Assembly: GCA_001599755.1 (NCBI GenBank)
Contig: BCHX01000006.1
Location: 2,591,336-2,655,335 of the forward strand
DNA length: 64,000 bases
Origin: Gliomastix tumulicola
Taxonomy: Eukaryota > Ascomycota > Sordariomycetes > Hypocreales > Bionectriaceae
Direction of reading: 5' to 3'
Part shown: positions 47,401 to 57,741 of the stretch, piece after piece
Position numbering within the stretch: the stretch's first letter is position 1
Layout of the letters: every line of letters starts with the position of its first letter
The notes under the pieces: generated by a model
Database searches by the model: none
What the model was told of the DNA's origin: nothing
What the model saw: only the letters and a program-made list of their open reading frames with translations
Made by a program: the position numbers and the translations under genes

Positions 47401-48979
47401 ATTATAAAGAGTATAAGGGGGAGTAATAGAATAAGCCTAGTTAGCTATTAAGTCTATAATAAGTTAAATAGTATTACCTAGTATAAATACTATTTAATCC
47501 TAGTTATAAGTAATATAGTCTATATTATTAGTAATATAAGATATACTAGAGAGGAGGGTATTAGTAGTATACTATATTATAAAATACTACTTATTTCTAC
47601 TATAACCCTAGGTTAAGGTGAAATATAATACCTAAATAGCCTATAAGGATATAATAAGGGCCTAGGAGGTACTCCTACTATTTAAGCCTAGGGGGAGAGG
47701 GGGGCCTATATTAATATTAGGATTAAGTAAGATAGTAAACTAAATATAAGGAGGAGTATACTAAATAAAGGTAAAAATAGTATTATAGTTAGTAATAAGG
47801 GTAATAAACTTTAATATTATAATAAAATACTTACTTAGTTTATTTTTAGTCTTAGGAATAACCTTAAATATAATATATTTATAATTAGCTATTCCTATAA
47901 CTAGCTTATATATAGCTTAGTAAAGAGCTAGAGACCTAGTAAATAAGTATATATCCTAGATATACTTAGTGTAAGTATAATAGTAGAGGTAGTAAGCCTT
48001 ATTTATACCTAGGATAATATAGTCTATAGGGTGACCTTAATATATATACTAAATATAAAGGAGATAGATTAAGTACTTAATATAATATAGGGTAAACTAC
48101 TTATTATTTAAATTACCCTTAATAATATAATTACCTATTTAATACTTAAATTATTATTACTATTAGCCTAGGAGTATATATAACCTAAAAACTTAATAAA
48201 ATACTTATATTCTAGTAGCTAGAAGAATTTTAACTATAACTAAAAGGTAGAGGAGAAAGGGGTATAATAGTAGCTATTTCACTTACTATATTTATTAATC
48301 TAGGTATAATATAATATAATTTATAGATAAAATTTACTCTTAATAATAGTAAGAGGATTATAGAATAAAGATAAAAAAGAGGTATAATAAAAGAAGGTAG
48401 GGGGATTATTACTATATAGAAAATAATAATTTAAAGGTATAAAGAAGGAGGAAGGAAATAATTAAGAAGTAAGGTAATAAAATTTTTTATTTTAATATAA
48501 ACCTTAAAGGCCTAAGTAGGGTTTAAAAGTTTTACTTACCCTATATTAACTATATTTAATAAGGACTACTAGGGCTAGTAGAGTAATTATATACTAAGGG
48601 GAGATAAAAGCTATATTAAGGGCTTAGGCTATTAGCCTAAGCTATAATAGTTATTATATAACTCCTAATAGGGGTATATAGGGGCCTGACCTAGGCCTAA
48701 ATAGTTAGTGGATCTCTTCCTCCTTAAGCAGTTTAATACTACAGCAAACGCCCATTTGCAGTAGCCCTGGGGCTAGTTTGTTACATCCTGGGGCTCTTGG
48801 GAAGTGTCCGAGTTGTCGTTGCTGTTGTTGTCGTCAGGACTACTTCTGCGGCTGCGTTTGAGACCTCATAATGCGTGTTTAACTCACTGTTTGAAAGCGA
48901 TGATAAGGATAGTGCTAGTGACGCTGGATACCGCTCCCACAATGGTGGCGATATACGCCGCAGTACTGAGGTCAACCAT
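41414..48979 (-). CDS. Small predicted membrane protein gene split by the LTR element in intron 1
   Basis: Proposed exons on the minus strand are 48979-48888, 41735-41644, 41585-41509 and 41440-41414, giving 95 aa with consistent phases. Exon 1 reads MVDLSTAAYIATIVGAVSSV and continues as a hydrophobic membrane segment; exons 2-4 give LRDFPGKTTRWATGAGMIM, ANIITTYVTTEMCNAIKGS and QMFNMGKD. The donor of intron 1 is GTGAGT (48887) and the acceptor TTCTAG (41736). Without the element and one target copy the intron would be about 108 nt, a normal size; with it the intron is 7.15 kb. The donor of intron 2 (GTGTTC at 41643, or GTCAGT at 41647) is uncertain, and exon 4 could be longer in another phase. 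I do not recognise the family. Whether it is still expressed is doubtful. Confidence 0.42.
41742..41746. repeat. Target-site duplication TCCTG (left)
   Basis: Five bases directly before the left LTR; identical to 48786-48790 directly after the right LTR. Confidence 0.85.
41747..41918 (+). repeat. Left LTR (172 bp)
   Basis: Positions 1-74 are unmutated and positions 75-172 carry twelve C-to-T or G-to-A changes relative to the right copy. Confidence 0.9.
48596..48610 (+). other. Polypurine tract of the LTR element
   Basis: Fifteen purine-only bases apart from one T, ending three bases before the right LTR. Confidence 0.6.
48614..48785 (+). repeat. Right LTR (172 bp)
   Basis: Positions 1-53 carry eleven C-to-T or G-to-A changes relative to the left copy; the rest is unmutated. 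Confidence 0.9.
48786..48790. repeat. Target-site duplication TCCTG (right)
   Basis: Second copy of the 5-bp duplication directly after the right LTR. Confidence 0.85.
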
Positions 48980-49678
48980 GCCTTTAGTGTTGAAGAAATA
49001 TTGATGGTAGAGGGGGAAAAGGGCTCAGAAGTTGGGGTCCCGTGGGCTGGATGAAAAAAGAAAGGAAGTGGGATGAGTAGAGGTGCAAGAAGTCCGCTGT
49101 CGTTTTGTGTTTGCGTGACTCGTTGGAAAAATGGATGGGGAAACCTGCCGTTCTCTGGGCGTGTCAGGAACAGCGCGGGCCTGTCGCGAGAACGACGCGT
49201 AGAGAAAATAAAGGTCACCCAGGCAGCGCAATTCGTCACCATCTGGGAGTAATGGTTAGTCAGGCTCACCCGTTTCACGTCATGTGTTGCCTTGTCTGGT
49301 ACCAACCATGGACAGTTCAGGGTTGAAAAGTCGATGTTCCTAAGGTATCTACAGCAAACAAATGACCTGTCTCCTGATTCTAGGTACCAACTCGTTAAGG
49401 AGGCTGTCAAAATGATGAAAGGAGGCTGCTCTGCCGTCAACAAGGATTGGGACAGTTTTCTTCAATCGTCTGACAGCTCCGTTCTGCCATCTTGACAAGA
49501 TCTTGTGCGAAGCTAGATATACCACTTGCTGGCTGCTGTGAGGGTGAGGGCCAGCCATGAAGCAAACGAACGACAGCAAACATGTACAGCAGTAGCCAGG
49601 CCGTCAGCACAGCCGTGGCTCTTGTGCATCTTCGACAGGCAGCATGTCTCCCTCGACGAGCCATCCAGCTTTTGGGCC
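48980..49678. other. Intergenic region upstream of the split gene
   Basis: Promoter side of the split gene and 3' side of the DJ-1-like gene. A 220-aa minus-strand frame covers part of it but shows no domain and runs through the predicted first exon in another phase. Confidence 0.4.
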
Positions 49679-50398
49679 TCACGCTGCCTTTGCGAATGGG
49701 TCAACCTTCGGATCCGTGTTCCTCACGTACTCGGATGCGTGTGCGATGGTCTCTGCCACATCCTCGCCATACTGATTGCCAATGAACGCGTACGCCATAT
49801 CGATGCCTGCTGAGATTCCCGAAGAGGTCCAGATGTTTCCGTCCGTCGCCCACCGCGCTTCCCTAAGCCAAGTGATGTTGGTGCCGTGCGTCGCCACCTT
49901 GGAAACATGGGGTCAGTCAGCCTCTCTCGCCCTTCCCTCCGAACGGCGATCCATCATGAAGCTTACCCAGTCAAAGGACAACTTGTTCGTCGTCGCCTCC
50001 CTACCCTCCAGAACCCCGGCCCTCGCGGCGAGGGCGCTCCCCGTGCAGACCGTCAGCAGGTACCGCAGCCGCGGGAACCTCTCCCTGATGAAGTCCACGA
50101 CGACCTGCGTGTGCGCCGCGTCCCGCGTGCCCTGGCCGCCTGGGACGAGGAGCACCTCGATGTCCGCCGGCGCGTCGGCGTACGTATGCGTAGGCACGAC
50201 GCGCTGGCCGATGCGGCCCGGCCCCGGCTTGTGCAGCGTCGAGACCGGGTCGAGCGTCGGGCCTAGGAGGGACAGCTCCAGGGCCGTCGTCTTGGAGAGG
50301 TAGTTGAGCGCGTCGATCGGTCCGAAGACATCCAGGGACTGGAAGCCGTCGAACAGGGCGACGGCGTACCTGGTAGGCGGGCTCGAGCTTGACGACAT
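49679..50398 (-). CDS. DJ-1/PfpI superfamily protein
   Basis: Two exons (50398-49967 and 49897-49679, phase 0) give 216 aa, the family's usual size. ATG 50398 (MSSSSSPPTRYAVALFDGFQ) is preferred over an upstream in-frame start because the fold begins at AVALFDGFQSLDVFGPID. The nucleophile elbow LTVCTGSALAARAGVLEGREATTNK has the conserved Cys, and the exon after the intron supplies NIWTSSGISAGIDMAYAFIG, the usual conserved SGISAGID motif. This subgroup (GATase1-like, related to isonitrile hydratases and to the sensory half of some AraC regulators) is common in fungi; the reaction cannot be assigned. Confidence 0.9.
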
Positions 50399-51029
50399 GA
50401 TTGGAAGGGGGCAGCAGGTCTTTAGGGATGTCAGAGCAGACACGACACAACACAACAAAGCGATGACTGACGAGAGTGAGGGGGGTCCCGCGATCTCGGA
50501 GACAAGTGGTGCTTTGCGGGGCAAGATGATGTGCTAGCCAGGGAACTCTTATACTTCAATATAGCACTTAGCTCTGAACGATTACTAATTCGAAATTCGC
50601 GCATATAGGCTCAAGTGCGCCCTGTGAACGACATGCATTAAGACCCCTGTCCGGTGTATCTGATCCTCTCATCCCAAAGAGGGTTCGTCAAATTACTCGG
50701 AGAGTCCTTCGTGAGTGGCTATCGTCTTCCACATCGCATCTCTAGCTGCCTCCGCGAGCAAAAAGATCCGACCGCTACGCCTGCTTTATTTTCGTTCGCA
50801 TAATTTGAATCACGATACATCTTGACCACGCCAAGCCAGAGAGGGGGAATATGAAAGGGGTCTTCAGCAGTTTATTGAGTTCAGTCTTAGAAACAAGTCT
50901 CGGGGTCAAGGGTAACTTGAGCATTTCCAGCCCCATATAGGGGAAGTATGCATGACTCTGAGGGGTTGTTGAGAATGGTAAGGGGGAATGTTACAACTTA
51001 CTAGGACCAAAAAGGGTCGCACAAATTCT
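50399..51029. other. Intergenic region upstream of the DJ-1-like gene
   Basis: About 630 bp, 5' of the DJ-1-like gene and 3' of the RING gene. No coding frame seen. Confidence 0.4.
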
Positions 51030-51797
51030 CTAAATCAAATCCTCGACTCTCGACGTGAGCTCGCAGGTAGTTACCTCGAGGCCAGCCCAGCTGGGCTCCC
51101 AGTAGTGAGCTCGATTATCATCTAGAAAGTTGTCAATGCACTTCTGAATACAAAGTTTCATCTCCTCGTTTGAGTGCACCCGAATACACTCAAGGGTAGA
51201 AGCCGAGGTTGCCGCAGCCTCGTCGCACAGGCGTCCGTGCCACTCGAAAGTCTGCGAACTACAGTTCGAAAAGGCCAGGAGCTTCGACCAGGTCAATCCG
51301 TAGACGACTCCGACGTTGCGCGCGGCTTCACCAGGGCCAATGGGCGGAGGAAGAATAGTGCCTATGCTGTCCATCATAAAGTCATTCAGGCGACAGAGGC
51401 CGCAGTGTGTGGAGAAGAGGCCGCCCTCAGGAATGGTCCGTGGAAGCTGCCGGGCGTCCTTGGCGCCCGAGAAGGTGAAGAGTTCGGCATGGTGTCCGCA
51501 ACCCTTGTGCTGCATGCTCTGTCTGCAAATTGGGCAACGGTACTGTGCTGTAGGATCCGTCTCGTACCATGTTCTTAGACAACCCAAGCCTATGACATGG
51601 CCACACGGGGTGATGACCATGCCTGGGCATGCCACTGAGGCGTCACCCTCCTCGACAGGCTTCAAAACCATGGTCGAGGTGCAGATTGCGCAGGCTGGCC
51701 TGTATATTTGTTCTGCATCGGCATTTTCCAAGAAGAGTCTCCGCACATGCGGCCAAAAGACACTGGTACTCGCTTGCGGCTCATTAGTCTCGTCCAT
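51030..51797 (-). CDS. RING-type zinc-finger protein
   Basis: Intronless 255-aa frame. The RING is N-terminal: ACAICTSTM, a spacer, CGHVIGLGCLRTW and CPICRQSM, so the cysteine/histidine spacing fits a C3HC4-like RING with a long first loop (residues about 36-96). A later pair of motifs, HKGCGHHAELF and STHCGLCRLNDFM, may bind further metal. The C-terminal half is helical with no known domain. An E3 ubiquitin-ligase role is expected from the RING; the substrate is unknown. Confidence 0.82.
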   Translation of the reverse strand: MDETNEPQASTSVFWPHVRRLFLENADAEQIYRPACAICTSTMVLKPVEEGDASVACPGMVITPCGHVIGLGCLRTWYETDPTAQYRCPICRQSMQHKGCGHHAELFTFSGAKDARQLPRTIPEGGLFSTHCGLCRLNDFMMDSIGTILPPPIGPGEAARNVGVVYGLTWSKLLAFSNCSSQTFEWHGRLCDEAAATSASTLECIRVHSNEEMKLCIQKCIDNFLDDNRAHYWEPSWAGLEVTTCELTSRVEDLI

Positions 51798-53232
51798 CGT
51801 GTATGAGTAGTGCTCTTCAGAACTTGGGAGACTGAGGTCAAGGTTAAACTAAACACTTGGATGCTAGTCTTGAATGGTCCCTTGTTTCCCATGGACGGAC
51901 TATTGCTGGGCAGGACACTCGTAGATCTTGAGAGCTCGATAAAGCAAGCACTTCAGATTCATGGAAGTTCAGGCCATTATATGCCTTTGACGGTGAATGT
52001 ATTCATTAGCACGGACGCCTGACAGGGAAGGGGTTCACACAACTGGTTGCACAAAAGTTTGAAGCACATTTGGTCCAACGTGTGCTTCTTGGTGGTTTTG
52101 AGAGACACAAGAAAGTTCAAAGACATCTTTGTCACATATCCCAGAGCGTTTCCTCTGTCAAGTCGATTGTAATTACCTGCATTGCTCATTGTTGAGATAA
52201 TACAAGCCTAATACCATGCAACGAAAGCCATAACAATGGGTTGCACTACTTATGATGCGAAGTGAAGAACAAAGGCCGTTCATCTTATAAAGACTTAACT
52301 ACTTGAAAAGTATCGACGAAGAGAAAGGGGGGAAGATTATCACGCTATTGTGCCACTGTCAGCAGAGCCGCCTTGCAAGATGTCGTTTGAAAGGTTGACG
52401 CTTGACGCAGTGCATTGTAGTCAGCAGCTATGTTCCTGAAAGACGTGGTGTAGAGCCAGGAGCACTCAAACGCCCGCGTCGCTGTCACCCATAGCCTACC
52501 CACCCCTGAGACCCTGCAGGACGCTTTCGTTGTCCCGCTGCAGCCTGCGCAGCTACTCCAGCGCCAGCTCCCGAACCCCTGGCCTTGACATCGCTTTCTC
52601 CTCGGTTGGCATCTGTCCAAGTGCCACTAACCCAAACATCACCACCTCTGCCTTTTCGGCGTTCACCCAGTCCAGCATCGCTGTGCGCCGGACGACGGAC
52701 TTGATGGCAATTGGTTCCCAAGTAAATATGTGTGGTATATTGATGTGGATTTGTATATGGATCTGAGGCTAAGTAATGGAGTGATTTCTCGCTTCTCAAC
52801 TGAAAGTGAATGTAGGCCACATTCAAAGATGCTCTCGGTGGTGGCGGATCTGCGAGTGTCGGTCTCCAACAAATGTATCGTGGCCGAGCGTGACTTCCAT
52901 CCTTTGGCCAGGGCCACCATCCTTTGAGCGGCTGATCTCGTAGAGGTCAGGCCCGTAGATTCTCCTGTCATATGATTTCAGGGCAGACTGCTACTTGCCA
53001 TGGTATGGATTTACAGCTGGTAACGTGCTCTCCCAACAAAGTTGGCATACAGATACCAGCATGAAGGGGACTGGGGATTAAGTTTACGTTGAATTGGTGA
53101 GTTCAATTCCCTAACCTTTTTCTTTTTCGCCTTACCTGCAGTCATTCCAGCTAATTAATTTTCTTCCTTCCCCCTACAACCCTGCACTCTTCATTCTGCT
53201 TGGATGACATAGTGATCTTTCCTCAAGTAACA
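51798..53232. other. Divergent intergenic region (RING / F-box)
   Basis: About 1.4 kb. Short frames near 52345-52970 have no motifs. It holds the promoters of both neighbours. Confidence 0.4.
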
Positions 53233-54446
53233 ATGGGCCAACTGCTCTCCGCGATCTGGGGACCTCGAATGTCAACCTCACCACTTCTTAATCTTCCAGC
53301 TGAGATTGTCTTGACGATCGTGGGCCACCTCTCAGACGAGTTTCCCGAGTCCGTGATCTCCCTAGGGCTAACTTGCAAGTCCTTGTTGGTTCTTTTGAAG
53401 ACGGACTTTGTAAAACACAAGAGCAGGGGACGGGATCGCATTCTGGTCTTTCTTGAGAGGGACTATGGAGACAAATTGTTATATTGTTCGACATGCTCCC
53501 TTCTCCACCGTTTCTTGCCGTGGGAGTCAACTTTTCACTTTTCAAGACGTCTCTATACCAATTTTGAGCGACCCGAATGCTTATTCAGCTATACTTCGCT
53601 TCAAAATTTCCGTCCCAACTATGACGTTATAATGTAAGAGATCAACCACAGATAAGAACAAATATGTACTGACCTTGCGGTTGTTCTATTTCAGAACTTA
53701 CTCAAACGCCCGGCTGGTGATGAACCGTCACTTTTACGGTTCTCCGAAAGGACTGTCCCTGAAAACCCTCTCAAGGGATATCTGGGCCGTGGGTGGGATG
53801 GGAAGGCAAATATGGCATGCCATATCGTCTGCCCGGATATCCAACGATGTGCTCATCCTCCGGACAGCACACACCAAGGTAGTCACATCGGCCATGGGAC
53901 GGGATGCAGTTGATGGGGATCAGTACTATGTGTGCCCGCACTTAACTGTCGACCACATCGAGCATTGGAACATCATTTCGCACGGCATTCCAGAGCTAGG
54001 AGTGCCTGATGAAATCGGATCATCTGAGCCGTTCCGGGAACGCCGAGACTCGCCAGGTTGCGGTTCTGCTTGTCTTACCGACTACACAGTGACTGTCGAA
54101 CGCTGTGCTGTCCTGGAAGCGGATACAGGCAGCGATACGGAGGTTTGTACCCCGATTTCCCGTGTCTCGGAATGCAGCTAACAAAAAGACAACGTAGTTT
54201 TGCGCCAGACGGGCTACTGCGGGTTGGCGAATTACACTCAACTCCTATCATTGCCTGGGAAGCTGCCGAGATCGGAAGGACTGGAAATGGGCCAGTCTTG
54301 TGGGCAAGTACAGCTATTTTCCAGCACAGGATAACGAGGGACTTGAACAGGAGCGGGATATGACATTGTACCCAGCTGGAGTTGTAACGCGAATGTGGCA
54401 TGATGCAGACGTGCTACCGGAGATGGATTCTTGCATCATGATGTAA
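53233..54446 (+). CDS. F-box protein with cysteine-rich C-terminus
   Basis: Three exons (53233-53633, 53695-54142, 54198-54446; phases 2 and 0) give 365 aa. The F-box is at residues about 16-60 (LLNLPAEIVLTIVGHLSDEF, GLTCKSLLVLL), which would dock to Skp1 in an SCF ubiquitin ligase. The family's C-terminal signature follows: CSTCSLLHRFLPW, CPHLTVDHIEHW, CGSACLTDYTVTVE, and after intron 2 WRITLNSYHCLGSCRDRKDWKWAS. These proteins form large fast-evolving families in ascomycetes. The target is unknown. It shares the C-rich layout of the gene at 39851, which lacks the F-box. Confidence 0.82.
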
Positions 54447-57400
54447 CTTTCTATTTTGTTTTTCTTTCTCTATCCTTTTTTCTTCTTTCTTCTTTAAGGG
54501 ATGAAAATAGATGAAGAGAGCTACTAGTACTCAGAAATATCCGGTAAGTACATTTATATAAAGGGCAACTCTTTTTAAGAAAACTATCTAAGGCAAGCAG
54601 TAATAGCGATAATCCTACATTCAGGTAGAGTGCCCAGTATAGGGTCACTAACAGCTGCCTAGGTACTCCGAAATCAAATGGTGCTTTTTTTCTGTTTACG
54701 TTTAATTTTGTATGTTGTTCGGAATAATGTAAGATAAGAACGATCGTCGGAAACACTGTATTCCACGCTACTCGATGCTTTCTTAAGGCTGCAGTGCCAA
54801 AAGACCAGTAGGAAGAGGCAGAGTACGATCACCCTTTTCTCGCAGCTCCGCTAGCGAGCAGGGGAAAGATCCCTTTGTCTCACTCATGCTGGCCGTAGAA
54901 TCTCTCCGACCCCTTGCTCTTCATTGAACAGTTATAAACAGGCCGCTCCTCGCTCCGCCTCATGACCTCGACGATGTCACCAAGCGCTAGGCCGGCGCTC
55001 TCATATCACCTTCACAACGCTCCAAGTTTTTTGAGTCGTCGTTGGCCGGCTCGCGTGTCGTTTGCTGGCTTCACCCTTTCCGTGACATCCTTGCACATGG
55101 ATAGATGTTGAACATTGAATAAGATTTTGGTTTCTTTTTTAGCAGCCAGTCCTCCCGGTATTGAGCCTCCCAGGCCGCGTCGTGTCTGGCGGTCGATCCC
55201 GCCGTTGGAAATGTGGTCGCCCGAGGAAGACACCTCGTCATAGAGGTTGTAGATGTAGACTCTTTACTTGCTGTTGAGGCGTTTGCTGTCGTTGAGAAGT
55301 CGGAGGCCGGGCCGACATTACGCTCGACTGGGTATGTATAGTCTTCCAGCGCAAGCCTTTATTCGATGGCGTGTCAGAACATCGTCTAATAGTATCGATC
55401 AAACAATTCAGTCTTCCCAACGTTCGATAAGTGTTGATTGACTTGGCATTGTTTTGCACTGGGACCCCGACTCGTAGATGCAATGGTGGATTCGTCGTCA
55501 CATTGCTGCCCATTGGGGGGCCATACGTCCCCTGCTAATCGTCGTTTCACGGGGGATCTTTATTTCACCAAGATATAACGTCCCGATGGCAACCAGAGGG
55601 CGAACAACGGTGGCAGAGGATTCATCGGCGATTGCTTAGATAGGAAACTATTTCAAGGTCAGATACGCCTACACCTTCGACTTGCCTCCCGTCATCTATC
55701 TACCCGTAAACTTTGAGTCCGAACGGGCCATCCAAGGATGGCTAGCTTGAGTCATCGTCTTCAGCTGCCGTCTCCCTGCGTCCCAGAAATTCCCATTGAA
55801 CTACACTGCCCCTACAGAGTGGAGGTTCAAGTAATAGTATTTCAAGCATCTTCGCGAGGCGCGAACATATCCTGCTACTGGATGCCCCGACAATCTCGAT
55901 TATCACTGGCGTAGTGACCATCCCTATCGACTTCCGGCCAACTATCTTGCGGAGCAAAGAGTCTGGGGAAGGCTTGTTGATTCGGAGGGTCAGATGCCCT
56001 AGCCAAAGCCCCCCCAAAAAACGAACTCATCCTGCCACCAAAAAGGTCTACTCATCCTGCTGCTGGGTCTGCCTACTCAAACGATCTCGAGTACCACTGG
56101 AGTGAAAGTCACCGGTTCAGTTTCCGGCAAGCTATTGTGCGGAACAGAGAGCCCACGCACAACTCACCGACGGGGAGGGGAGGACCCCATGGATGCCCCG
56201 GCCTCCGGTAGACTTGAGTATTCCGGGCACATGTCTCTGGAAGACGAAAAGCAAGAGCCAAGCCCTGTGACGACCGCTCCGTTCCGTTACTTCAAGCACC
56301 AGAGAAAAGCACTAGACAGGACTCAATCGCCCAACCGAAAGTCCTGAAATCTTGAGACATCGAGGCTCCCCCGGGGTCCGACCCAAGACCTCGTCGCGGG
56401 TCTAGAGCCATAACAAAAGGGAACCGGCACATTCTTCTAGGTTTTGACCTTCATTTTAAGCATGGTTAATGATAGGTCTATTTTCATCGGTGTCCTCCAT
56501 TTCCCTGCTTCCCGAACCCATCAGTGTCGACGGCAGAACTTTTTGGCGTGGCGGTCTGCACTAGCGGGTAAAGATCATCCGACATGAGCGCTCCCCTCAA
56601 GGTGGTCCATTCTCGTTGAAACCCCCGAGACACCCCTACTATATACATGTCATATTAGCTAGAAGGGAGAGGATGAAGGATTGCTTCATGGTACGTCCTC
56701 AATCCCCTGAATTCTAGAGCCCTAGTCAGAGCCACTGCACCTGGCCCCTATGCCTGGGGTGAGCTGGTGACTTGAGTATACGGTTCCCAGATGGGCTTCG
56801 CCTACCTTTACTCGGATCTATCATCCATGATCATAATAATTCATATAATTCTGGATGTATGCTCGCCACCGCCAGCGTTAGGATACATTCAAGCTCATTT
56901 ATTGCGTCGTAGGTAGCTACAAAGGCTTTTAGCACCACGCAAACTAACGAGAGAAACCATCACTAACCGCCAAGGCCCAGGCCAAGTGGCAATTTCCCCA
57001 ACGATTTGGCCGTTGATTCGGTTGCCCGGCATGGTCCCAAGACCGCTTTGAAATAGAGTCTGTGGGACAATCACGCTCAAAGGTTTCGGTCGATCTTAAA
57101 TCATATGCAGGATGCCCGAAAATCGAGACTTGGAAGCATTCCCACCCTCCGTACTAGATTCGACGTTATATGCTCCCAGCCAAATACAAATGCACTCCCC
57201 AAGCCATGAGGCAATACTAGAGACCACATAAACTAGCTTGAATCACCCTCGGTATTCTCAAGATGAGGTTACTCATCTCAAAGAGAACCTCCTCCCTTCT
57301 CATAGTGCCCACCCTAGTTGCTCACCTCTACGTTATCATGTAGCCTCACTGCTTTGGCGCTCCCCATCCATAGAAATCATGGGGAAGCTAGAGGAAATCG

Positions 57401-57741
57401 CGGCAGGTGGTTGCTTGATCATCAAGCCATCGCGGCCGGTAGAACCTTTTGGCGCGCATTCAGGGTGGGAGCGCGAGATAGCGGGATGAGAGAGCCGAAG
57501 CCTCCAATTCCACTAAGTCCGTCGACCCCGTCTTACCCCAGTCTGGTTCCATGGGGGAATTCGCCGGTGCATGGGGAAACCTCAGAGATCAAACTCCTAT
57601 AAGTGAGGCTTCTGTGCCACACGTCTTGGGCGTCTCCTACTTCTTCTCATCCGACAACTCTCAGCTCTTCTTGTCTGGTTGTCTAACCTGTGCTTCTTTC
57701 CTTTCATCCCAAAGCTCAACACCCCAGACATCCTTTCCACG
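54447..57741. other. 3.3-kb gene-poor region with a diverged duplication
   Basis: No supported gene. A stretch of about 100 bp at 55868-55965 is repeated in diverged form 185 bp further on (56053-56150), sharing ATCCTGCT, ATCTCGA, CACTGG and TTGYGGARC blocks. The surrounding sequence looks like old non-coding or degenerate DNA. Confidence 0.4.
55868..56150. repeat. Diverged tandem duplication (unit about 185 bp)
   Basis: Two copies aligned by eye, with many substitutions and small indels; both copies keep the same order of short shared blocks. Confidence 0.45.

Larger units (their letters stand above)
41747..48785 (+). mobile_element. RIP-degraded Ty3/gypsy chromodomain LTR retrotransposon
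   Basis: A 7,039-bp element with 172-bp LTRs (ends TG/CA; the right one starts TA) and a 5-bp target duplication. No open frame survives: C is nearly confined to CC and CT, while CA, TG and CG are scarce. Decayed pol motifs remain on the plus strand, all in one reading phase: protease-like NILINIGYN (43331), reverse transcriptase YLNNILVY where YLDD is expected (44441-44464), RNase H KELLAIILYLKV (45014) and IDYKNLEYF, integrase LVDFIVDL (45806), and chromodomain-like ELLEELTSIEAL (about 46811-46850). The order RT then integrase places it in Ty3/gypsy, and the chromodomain in the chromovirus branch. Gag should lie between 41919 and 43300 but was not recognised. A purine-rich tract at 48596-48610 is the likely plus-strand primer site. 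Confidence 0.9.

Noticed and set aside
48781..49443. 220-aa minus-strand open frame beside the right LTR
   Set aside because: No domain or good start; it passes through the predicted first exon of the split gene in another phase.
56360..56420. tRNA-like TPsiC segment (GGTCCGACCC) in a palindromic GC block
   Set aside because: No cloverleaf with acceptor and anticodon stems could be paired by eye.
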